A stretch of DNA of 5,916 bases, taken from positions 1-5,916 of the forward strand of contig JACQFK010000491.1 in NCBI GenBank assembly GCA_016200125.1. Reading direction: 5' to 3'. The first letter of the stretch is position 1. The number at the start of each line of letters is the position of its first letter. The stretch comes from Planctomycetota bacterium. GTDB taxonomy: Bacteria > Planctomycetota > MHYJ01 > JACPRB01. This document shows positions 1-5,916 of the stretch, in pieces. The notes beneath the pieces were generated by a model, which was not told where the DNA came from, made no database searches, and saw nothing but the letters and a program-made list of their open reading frames with translations. The position numbers and the translations under genes are program-made.

Positions 1-6
1 CCGTCA

Positions 7-1293
7 ATGACGCACGCCAGAGCCGTCGCCGTCGCCGCATTCGCCTGCCTGCTTTCGTCCGCGTTCGGCCAGGACGCCGGGCCTCCGCGCTTCGCCTTCA
101 GCGTGGAGCAGGGCTGGACGCTCACGGCGGACTCCGAAGGGGACTTCCCCGACATCCAGGAGAACGACCTCCAGCAGGATCTGAACCCGCGCTTCCGGCC
201 GCCCCTCACCCGGCCCAGCTTTCCCGCCCGCGACCGGGACAACCGGCCGCGGCCCCGGAACCGCACGATTCCGCTCTCCCGGAAGGATCCGCTGAAGCTC
301 GAAGGCTCCGTCGCGATCCTGCCCAGGGGCGCCTGCCGGCCGGCCTTCAAGCGGATCGAATACTGGGACCGGACGCAGCGCTACTGGATCGAGTTCACGG
401 ACGACAAGGTGCGGACCCACGAGCTGGGCGGGGTCGAGAAGTGGTCCGGAACGCGGACCGAATGGGCTGCGCGCCTGGAGAAGCTCGAGACGTCCTTCCT
501 GGAGGCCCACTTCAAGGTCATGACGCCCCAGAAGCCGGCCCCCGCGGAACGACTCGGGCTGGAGGGCTCCGCGGCGCCGGAGCCCGCGTGGCGGCTCTTC
601 GTGGGAATGTCCCTCGAGGAGCAGCTCGCGATCCTGGCGCTGGCCCGCCTCGACGGCGCGACGCTCGATCGCGTCTCCTGGCCCGCCGGGTTCGCGCGCT
701 ATCCGGATCGATCCCTGATGCTCGCCCGCGCGCTGCTCGACCGGATGCTGGCGCAGGCCGACGGAACGTTCGCCCCCGAGCCGGCGCGGGCCCGGCCCGG
801 CCGTGCGCTCAAGAACGAGGCCTGGCTGGGGACGGAGGTCGCGATCCCCTCGTTCCAATGGCCCGACGGCCGGCCCTGGGCGGCCGAGCGGCTCAAGCCC
901 GTCGAAGAAGCCCGCGCCCGCCTTCGCGCCCTGGCCGACGCCTCGAACGTCCGGCGGATCGGTCCCCCGCCCTACCTGGATCCGGACGCCTGGCGCGCCG
1001 CCGTCGAGGAGGAGGCGAAGGCGCTCCGCAAGCTGTACCGCGCCGCCCCGACCGACCGGGCCGCGTCCCCGGACGACGCCCTGCTTCCCCGCACGCGCGC
1101 CGTCGGTACCGGCACTTACGACTTGCGGGAGAAGACCGAGCTCAAGGAAGGGGTCCTGATCTCCAGCGAGGCCGACGTGCGCGGCCATGGCCACGACATC
1201 GAGATCTTCTACTTCCACAGCGGCCAGAACCTGTGGAAGACGAGCGTCGTCCAGCTGGAGACCTGGTACAAGGCGAAGGTCCGCCGGGAGTGA
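7..1293 (+). CDS. Hypothetical exported protein with N-terminal signal peptide
   Basis: I do not recognise this 428-residue protein. Residues 1-21 look like a Sec signal peptide: a short basic start (His3, Arg5), a hydrophobic Ala/Val/Leu stretch, then a probable cleavage site near Ala-Phe-Gly before Gln22. The mature part should therefore act outside the cytoplasm. Residues about 60-90 form a Pro/Arg-rich, probably disordered linker. Residues about 98-172 are rich in aromatic and charged residues and may form a small beta domain. Residues about 195-350 look mainly helical (Ala/Leu/Arg/Glu-rich), and the last ~50 residues look beta-like with a His-Gly-His near 394-396. Only one cysteine (Cys110) remains after the signal peptide. 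The ATG at 7 is chosen because it gives the signal peptide directly. The frame is supported by sensible composition, whereas the antisense and +3 readings are Arg/Pro/Gly-rich. It converges on the next gene. Its ATGA at 7-10 could also overlap an upstream stop, which cannot be checked here. Confidence 0.72.
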   Translation: MTHARAVAVAAFACLLSSAFGQDAGPPRFAFSVEQGWTLTADSEGDFPDIQENDLQQDLNPRFRPPLTRPSFPARDRDNRPRPRNRTIPLSRKDPLKLEGSVAILPRGACRPAFKRIEYWDRTQRYWIEFTDDKVRTHELGGVEKWSGTRTEWAARLEKLETSFLEAHFKVMTPQKPAPAERLGLEGSAAPEPAWRLFVGMSLEEQLAILALARLDGATLDRVSWPAGFARYPDRSLMLARALLDRMLAQADGTFAPEPARARPGRALKNEAWLGTEVAIPSFQWPDGRPWAAERLKPVEEARARLRALADASNVRRIGPPPYLDPDAWRAAVEEEAKALRKLYRAAPTDRAASPDDALLPRTRAVGTGTYDLREKTELKEGVLISSEADVRGHGHDIEIFYFHSGQNLWKTSVVQLETWYKAKVRRE

Positions 1294-1304
1294 GCGGGGG
1301 CGGT

Positions 1305-1907
1305 CTATTTCTTCAGCCGATTGGCCCCGAAGCGGCCCTTCTCGACCCTCAGGTCCCCCAGGACGCGGGTCCCGGTCCAAGGCAGCAGAGTCCGGACGGC
1401 TTTCTCATGCAGGTCGAAATGCGGCGGGTCGAAGTTCCCCCAGTAGGCCTCCGGGCTGTCGTCCCGGAACCGAAGCACGACGTTGTCCGGCCCGGGCGCA
1501 TCCACCACCTCGGCCTGGAACCGCCTCTCGAGACGGGAGGGCCAGACCGCCGTCGCAACGTCAGCCACTTTCCCGAACTCGTCGATCAGGACCAGGCGGA
1601 CCGCGCAGTCGCCCGGAATCGAGAACGAGCTGAGCTCAAGCTTCACGACGACGCAGGGCCGGCCCTCGATCTTCAGGCGCAGCGCCTCCCAGATCCTCAT
1701 CGCATAGCCCCCGGAATAGCCGGGGAATCCCAGGTAGGGCTCCAGGTCCCTGCCCTGCTTCCGCAGATACCCGGCTAGACTCTCCTCCCGCTGCGGCCGG
1801 TCGAGGCGGGTCAGATCCCGGACCAGAACGTCGAGAGGCGAGGGGTCGGCCGGCTTTCCGGAGCAGGCGGCGGCGAGAGCGATGAAGAGAGGGGCGATCC
1901 GTCGCAC
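1305..1907 (-). CDS. Hypothetical lipoprotein
   Basis: This 200-residue protein is not a family I can name. The N-terminus has two arginines, a short hydrophobic core (residues 4-14) and Ala-Ala-Ala-Cys at 12-15, which fits a lipoprotein signal with Cys15 as the lipidated residue. The -3 position is Ala rather than the preferred Leu, so the lipobox is acceptable but not ideal. The mature chain starts with a polar Ser/Pro-rich tether. Residues about 55-165 alternate hydrophobic and polar residues as a beta-rich domain would, with a Gly/Tyr-rich patch near 58-65 (FPGYSGGY). The start is GTG at 1907, chosen because it is the only start that yields the signal peptide; no good ribosome binding site precedes it. 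It begins 10 bases after the fdhD stop on the same strand, so co-transcription and translational re-initiation are plausible. A link to formate metabolism is not shown by its sequence. Confidence 0.68.
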   Translation of the reverse strand: MRRIAPLFIALAAACSGKPADPSPLDVLVRDLTRLDRPQREESLAGYLRKQGRDLEPYLGFPGYSGGYAMRIWEALRLKIEGRPCVVVKLELSSFSIPGDCAVRLVLIDEFGKVADVATAVWPSRLERRFQAEVVDAPGPDNVVLRFRDDSPEAYWGNFDPPHFDLHEKAVRTLLPWTGTRVLGDLRVEKGRFGANRLKK

Positions 1908-1917
1908 GGAGAAGCGC

Positions 1918-2769
1918 TTAGACTTCGATGCGCTCGGCGTGGGTGTAGACGTTGAAGTCGTCTTCGCGGAGGAAGCCCACCAGCGTCACGCCGAACTCGC
2001 GCGCGAGTTCCACCGCCAGGCTCGACGGCGCCGAGACGGCGCAGACGATCGGCATGCGCGCCATCACGGCCTTCTGCATGATCTCGAAGCTCGCGCGGCC
2101 GCTGACCATCAGGATGTGGTGGTCGAGCGGCGAACGGTCCTGGAGGAGCATGTGGCCGATCGCCTTGTCCACCGCGTTGTGGCGGCCCACGTCCTCGTGG
2201 AGCGTGAAGAGCACGCCGTGCTCGTCGAACACGCCCGCCGCGTGGAGCCCGCCGGTCTTCTCGAACAGCGTCTGCGCCTTGCGCAGCGAGTGGCCGAGGC
2301 CGTAGACCACGTCCAGCGTCACCTTGAGCTTCGACGAGATCGGCTTGGCCTGGGTCTTGATCTGGTCGATCGAGGCCTTGCCGCAGATCCCGCAGGAGCT
2401 CGTGGCGTAGAAGTTCCGTTTCAGGCGGGCGAGGTCGGGCTTGTGGCCCGTGGCGAAGGTGATGTTGACGATGTTCTTCAGCTCCGGCTTCTGCGTGTTC
2501 TCGCAATAGCGGAGCGTGCCGATCTCCTTGGAGTTATGGAGCAGGCCTTCCGAGAAGAGGAAGCCCGCGGCGAGCGCGAAATCGTCGCCCGGCGTCCGCA
2601 TCGTGATCACGACCGGCTCGTCGTGGATCCGGATCTCCATCGGCTCCTCGACCGCCAGGTGGTCCTCGAAGGACTGATGATGGTGGCTGTGCGGCTGGGT
2701 CGGCGCCCGGCGGATGGAGATCTTCTTGGTCTCGTGCTTCGCAACTTTCGGCAACGTCATGAGCCACAT
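1918..2769 (-). CDS. fdhD: Formate dehydrogenase accessory sulfurtransferase FdhD
   Basis: FdhD is a cytoplasmic protein that takes sulfur from a cysteine desulfurase (IscS in E. coli) and delivers it to the bis-MGD molybdenum cofactor, a step needed for active formate dehydrogenases. The 283-residue product shows the family hallmarks in order: EEPMEIRIHDEP (41-52), the TPGDD/LAAGFLFSEG region (59-75), the redox CxxC loop SSCGICGKAS with Cys126 and Cys129, GGLHAAGVFD (173-182), HEDVGRHNAVDKAIG (191-205), SGRASFEIMQKA (224-235), and the C-terminal AVSAPSSLAVELA and GFLR...FNVYTH blocks. Length is normal. The start is uncertain: ATG at 2769 is used, but ATG at 2760 (three residues shorter) is equally possible, and neither has a clear ribosome binding site. 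A His-rich patch (HSHHH, 28-31 region) precedes the conserved domain. It lies 62 bases downstream of the oxidoreductase gene on the same strand, the expected partner. Function is well supported. Confidence 0.96.
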   Translation of the reverse strand: MWLMTLPKVAKHETKKISIRRAPTQPHSHHHQSFEDHLAVEEPMEIRIHDEPVVITMRTPGDDFALAAGFLFSEGLLHNSKEIGTLRYCENTQKPELKNIVNITFATGHKPDLARLKRNFYATSSCGICGKASIDQIKTQAKPISSKLKVTLDVVYGLGHSLRKAQTLFEKTGGLHAAGVFDEHGVLFTLHEDVGRHNAVDKAIGHMLLQDRSPLDHHILMVSGRASFEIMQKAVMARMPIVCAVSAPSSLAVELAREFGVTLVGFLREDDFNVYTHAERIEV

Positions 2770-2831
2770 TCTATCCGCGCGGGCCGCCGGACATCAACAA
2801 ACACCTGACCGCGGCGGAAAAATAGTTCGGC
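2770..2831. other. Spacer between oxidoreductase gene and fdhD
   Basis: These 62 bases contain a weak inverted repeat, CCGCCG (2784-2789) with CGGCGG (2812-2817), and a short A-rich run at 2818-2824. On the - strand the T-run comes before the stem, so it is not an intrinsic terminator for the oxidoreductase gene. I see no convincing promoter or ribosome binding site. The spacer is too short to hold the missing C-terminal domain of the oxidoreductase. Confidence 0.4.
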
Positions 2832-4673
2832 TCAATCCGCCGCGGGTGGAAGATCCTCGACGCGGGGCCGGCACTTCCCGCCCGGCATCCCCTCGAAGAC
2901 GCCCTTCTCGTGCAGCCGCTCGCCGCCCCACTGGATCCAGCGGCCCTCCTCGTGCAGCGCCGCGATCCCCTTGTAGCGCGGGACGGAGCGCTCGATCTCC
3001 GCGCGGACCGCCTTCGCGTCCTTCCAGGGGAAGCGCGCCTCGTTCGCCAGGTCGACGCGGGCCGCGATCAGCGCAGGGATCTCCCACTCCGGCTTCGCTT
3101 CGGCAATCCGCTGTCCGGGGATTTCGGGGCTGAAGCGGACGCGCCGCTCGACGGAGGTCGTCGTGCAGCCGCCCGGCGATTCGTAGGGCGTGTTCGAGGG
3201 AAGCAGGATGGCCACATCGCCCGGCGGCACCAGCATCGAGGGATCGAGCACCGCGCCGATGTGCACCCTCAGGCCGGTCCGCTCGAGCGCCTTCGAGACG
3301 ACCCGCCGGTCGATGGGCGCTTCGAGCAGATCGCCGGACAGCGCGCAGAGGACGTCGAGCTTCCCCTCCTGCGCCGCCTTGATCATCTGCGGCGCCGTCA
3401 TCCCCCCCTCCCCGGGCAGGAGTTCCAGGTCGACCGCGCCCTGCTCGCCGCTCCCGCCCAGCGGCAGCACGCCGCAGCGCTTCTTCCCCACCATGCCGCG
3501 GACCGCGGCGAGCGTCGCGACCGAGCGGATCGCCTGCAGGGCCTGCCGCTGCCGCGTCAGCCCCGTCGAGAAGACGAAGACCGCCGAGTGGGCCATCGAG
3601 TAGATTCCCGCGAAGCGCTCCATGTCGGCCTGCTTCACGCCGCTGCTCTTCTCGAGGTCGGGCCAGGACAGGTCGCGAAGGCGGCGCGTCAGGTCGTCGC
3701 CGCCCGACGCGTGCTGGCTGAGGAAGTCGGCGTCGAAGCCGTTCCGTTCGGAGAGGGTCTTGAGGACGCCGTTCACGAAGGCGATGTCGCCGCCCTTGCG
3801 CACGGCGTAATGGTCGTCCATCAGCCGCGACCCGAACAGCGCGCTTCCGAACTCCGAGGGCACCCAGTACTTCACCAGCCGCTCCTCGCGCCGCGGATCG
3901 ACGACGGCGATGCGGGTCCCCTGCTCCTTGGCGAGGTGGAGGTACTTCATCATCACCGGGTGGCTGGCGGAGGGGTCCGCGCCCCAGATCACGAGCAGGT
4001 CCGTCCCGAGGAGGTCCTTGAGCGGCGACGTCGGCGCGCCCGTGCCGAAGACCTCCGCGAGGCCCGCCGCCGCCGCGCCGTACCCGAAGCGCAGGGACGA
4101 GTCGAGGTGCGGGCTGCCCAGCCCGCGCGCGACCTGCCGGAACGCGAAGGCGCCCTCGTTGCTGATCGACCGGGCGCCGGCGAACCACGCGGTCCGCAGC
4201 GGGTCGGTCTTCTTGAGGCGTTCGCCGATGAGATCGAGCGCCTCGTCCCAGGGGATCGGCGTCATCCCGTTCTCCCCGCGGTGGCGGATCAGCGGGGTCG
4301 GGATCCGGCCGAGCTCGCGCAGCTCGCCGGCGTCGGCCTCCTGGAGGGGCCGGACGTCGCCGAGAAGATCGCCGCCGATCCCGTCCATCGTGTGGTACTT
4401 GAGCCGGCGGAGCCGGAGGCTGCAGAGATGCGTCCCGTCGGCGGCGTCGTCGTGAAGCCCGAAGGGTCCGAGCGAGCAGCCGTCGCAGACGCCGTGCCGG
4501 AGGATGGCCCGGGCGTAGAGCGGGTTGCTCCGGTTCTCCCACATCGACACCAGGTAGTCGCGGAAGTAATGCGGCTTGCCGCGAATGCCGATCCCGAACG
4601 GCAGCGCGTGGAGGAACTTCTCCGCCCCGCTCAGGTCGGGCGAGGGCGGCTCGGGACCGATCCGAGGAGCCAT
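2832..4673 (-). CDS. FdhF/YdeP-type molybdopterin oxidoreductase (formate dehydrogenase-like), short form
   Basis: This is a 613-residue cytoplasmic protein (no signal peptide) of the bis-MGD molybdopterin oxidoreductase superfamily, closest by eye to the FdhF/YdeP group. From the ATG at 4673, residues 63-84 carry VCDGC then HLC (Cys63, Cys66, Cys84). This is a CxxC...C pattern like YdeP, without an obvious fourth cysteine, so a standard 4Fe-4S site is doubtful. Residues 190-205 align with the active-site loop of formate dehydrogenase H, and Gly197 (GGG codon, 4083-4085) falls where Sec/Cys/Ser binds molybdenum. Residues about 230-263 are a typical MGD-binding segment (WGADPSASHP ... VVDPRRE). 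GVLPLGG and EQGAVDL near 401-416, and TTTSVERRVRFSPEIPG near 504-520, are further family blocks. The chain ends soon after a GGK motif (~599-601), where the C-terminal dinucleotide-binding domain usually starts; relatives are roughly 700-760 residues. A GTG at 4676 directly before the ATG is an alternative start. The fdhD gene next to it supports a formate-type enzyme, but the substrate is not proven. Confidence 0.88.
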   Translation of the reverse strand: MAPRIGPEPPSPDLSGAEKFLHALPFGIGIRGKPHYFRDYLVSMWENRSNPLYARAILRHGVCDGCSLGPFGLHDDAADGTHLCSLRLRRLKYHTMDGIGGDLLGDVRPLQEADAGELRELGRIPTPLIRHRGENGMTPIPWDEALDLIGERLKKTDPLRTAWFAGARSISNEGAFAFRQVARGLGSPHLDSSLRFGYGAAAAGLAEVFGTGAPTSPLKDLLGTDLLVIWGADPSASHPVMMKYLHLAKEQGTRIAVVDPRREERLVKYWVPSEFGSALFGSRLMDDHYAVRKGGDIAFVNGVLKTLSERNGFDADFLSQHASGGDDLTRRLRDLSWPDLEKSSGVKQADMERFAGIYSMAHSAVFVFSTGLTRQRQALQAIRSVATLAAVRGMVGKKRCGVLPLGGSGEQGAVDLELLPGEGGMTAPQMIKAAQEGKLDVLCALSGDLLEAPIDRRVVSKALERTGLRVHIGAVLDPSMLVPPGDVAILLPSNTPYESPGGCTTTSVERRVRFSPEIPGQRIAEAKPEWEIPALIAARVDLANEARFPWKDAKAVRAEIERSVPRYKGIAALHEEGRWIQWGGERLHEKGVFEGMPGGKCRPRVEDLPPAAD

Positions 4674-4679
4674 CACTCC

Positions 4680-4771
4680 ATTGCGGATTGAGGCTTTCCC
4701 CCTCTTGCCCCCCCGCGGGGGGCGCCAGGGGGGACTTCAATCCGAAATCCACAATCCGAAATCCGCAATCG
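4680..4771. repeat. Intergenic repeat element with G/C hairpin and 14-base tandem repeat
   Basis: The spacer between the oxidoreductase start and the PfpI-like gene is built of repeats. A perfect 14-base palindrome, six C, GC, six G, lies at 4709-4722. It is flanked by outer arms CCCCCT (4698-4703) and AGGGGG (4727-4732), giving a two-tier hairpin. To its right, CAATCCGAAATCC occurs at 4738-4750 and again at 4752-4764 (period 14), running into a partial third copy (AATC, 4767-4770). ATTGCGGATT at 4680-4689 is the reverse complement of AATCCGCAAT at 4760-4769, so the hairpin sits inside an outer inverted pair. The pattern resembles dispersed non-coding repeats found between genes in many high-GC genomes. 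On the - strand it follows the PfpI-like stop, so it could help end that transcript, but there is no U-tract after the stem. I therefore call it a repeat, not a terminator. Confidence 0.7.
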
Positions 4772-4779
4772 CCCTCCGG

Positions 4780-5291
4780 TTACTTCCGGCTCTCCAGAAC
4801 TTGGAGGTACGCCTTCATGAAGGCGGGCAGGTCGTCGGGGCGGCGCGACGTGACCAGGTTCCGGTCGACCACGACCTCCTGGTCGACGTAGGTCGCGCCC
4901 GCGTTGATCACGTCGTCTTTGATGGCGAAGTAGCAGGTCGCCGTCCGGCCCTTCAGGACCTTGGCCGAGACGAGGACCCAGGCGGCGTGGCAGATCGAGC
5001 CGACGGGCTTGCCGGCCTTGTCGATGTCCGAGACGAACTGGCAGACCTCGGGCGAGCGCCGGAGGAAGTCGGGCGCGAAGCCGCCGGGGACGATCACGCC
5101 GTCGAAGTCCTTCGCCTTGACCTCCTTGATGTCGGCCTCGGCCTTCACGGGATATCCGAGCTTGCTCTTGTACTCGGGCTTGCCGCTGCCGACGAAGACG
5201 GTCTTGTGCCCCGCCTCGCGCAGCCGGTAGGCGGGATACCAGACTTCCATCTCCTGGTAGAGTTCCTCGACCGGGATCGCGATCGTCCTGC

Positions 5292-5295
<4 letters not shown>
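4780..5295 (-). CDS. DJ-1/PfpI family protein (class I glutamine amidotransferase-like)
   Basis: This 171-residue protein belongs to the DJ-1/PfpI superfamily, whose members include cysteine peptidases, glyoxalase III-like or deglycase-type enzymes and stress proteins; the exact activity is not predictable. Length matches archaeal PfpI and E. coli YhbO. Visible blocks are an opening beta strand (residues 3-9), [16 protein letters not shown] (15-30), [17 protein letters not shown] (64-80), the nucleophile elbow GSICHAAW with Cys102 and His103, [11 protein letters not shown] (124-134), and the C-terminal [20 protein letters not shown] (140-159). The catalytic glutamate of PfpI (Glu12) aligns with Gln14, with Glu15 next to it. 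The usual Gly-Pro after Cys-His is Ala-Ala. The start at 5295 is well supported: ATG overlaps the preceding acetyl-CoA synthetase stop in ATGA, and GAGG at 5303-5306 is a well-spaced ribosome binding site. A longer reading of this frame upstream is Arg/Gly-rich noise. Translational coupling with the synthetase gene is likely. Confidence 0.93.

Positions 5296-5916
<621 letters not shown>

Noticed and set aside
4..1380. Long antisense reading frame (458 codons) opposite the exported protein
   Set aside because: It is Gly/Arg/Pro/Leu-rich without domains, as expected for the mirror of a high-GC gene; the sense strand gives a signal peptide and normal composition.
1882..2808. 308-codon + strand frame opposite fdhD
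   Set aside because: fdhD on the - strand has all family hallmarks; the opposite frame is Arg/Val/Asp-rich with no recognisable domain.
2770..2834. TGA stop of the oxidoreductase read as selenocysteine or bypassed to reach the missing C-terminal domain
   Set aside because: The frame stays open after the TGA but runs through the short spacer into fdhD out of frame; the residues encoded show no C-terminal domain motif, and the Sec position of the family is near the N-terminal third, not here.
2910..4691. 593-codon + strand frame opposite the oxidoreductase
   Set aside because: It is a low-complexity Arg/Ala/Asp/Leu shadow; the - strand frame has clear molybdopterin oxidoreductase motifs.
4698..4732. 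Rho-independent terminator
   Set aside because: The stem is strong, but neither strand has a T-tract after it; on the - strand the stem is followed by AAAGCC.

Overview
This is a high-GC, gene-dense bacterial chromosomal segment with six protein-coding genes. One gene lies on the + strand at the left edge; the other five all run leftward on the - strand. Protein-coding capacity covers nearly everything, and the only gaps above 50 bases are 2770-2831 and 4674-4779. I see no tRNA, rRNA, CRISPR array, transposase or phage gene. The phylum cannot be fixed from this stretch. The strong G/C bias, GTG starts and a repeat-bearing intergenic spacer fit an environmental Gram-negative-type bacterium: one protein has a Sec-type and one a lipoprotein-type signal sequence.

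Left part (1-1907): an unrecognised exported protein (+) and an unrecognised probable lipoprotein (-) converge, with 11 bases between their stop codons.

Centre (1918-4673): a molybdenum-enzyme pair. A formate-dehydrogenase-like molybdopterin oxidoreductase of the FdhF/YdeP type is followed on the same strand by fdhD. FdhD is the sulfurtransferase that passes sulfur to the molybdenum cofactor of formate dehydrogenases. The oxidoreductase is odd in two ways: a glycine sits where the Sec/Cys/Ser metal ligand is expected, and the chain stops about where the C-terminal dinucleotide-binding domain should begin. The lipoprotein gene starts 10 bases after fdhD and may be co-transcribed.

Right part (4780-5916): the C-terminal third of an acetyl-CoA synthetase runs off the right edge. 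Its stop overlaps by 4 bases the start of a DJ-1/PfpI-family protein, so these two are probably translationally coupled. Between this pair and the oxidoreductase is a ~90-base spacer holding a strong G/C hairpin and a 14-base-period tandem repeat. It looks like a dispersed intergenic element and may separate two transcription units.

Taken together the segment suggests C1/C2 acid metabolism (formate-type redox chemistry next to acetate activation). No clearly new multi-gene system is evident. The most unusual item is the altered, shortened oxidoreductase kept beside its dedicated sulfuration partner.
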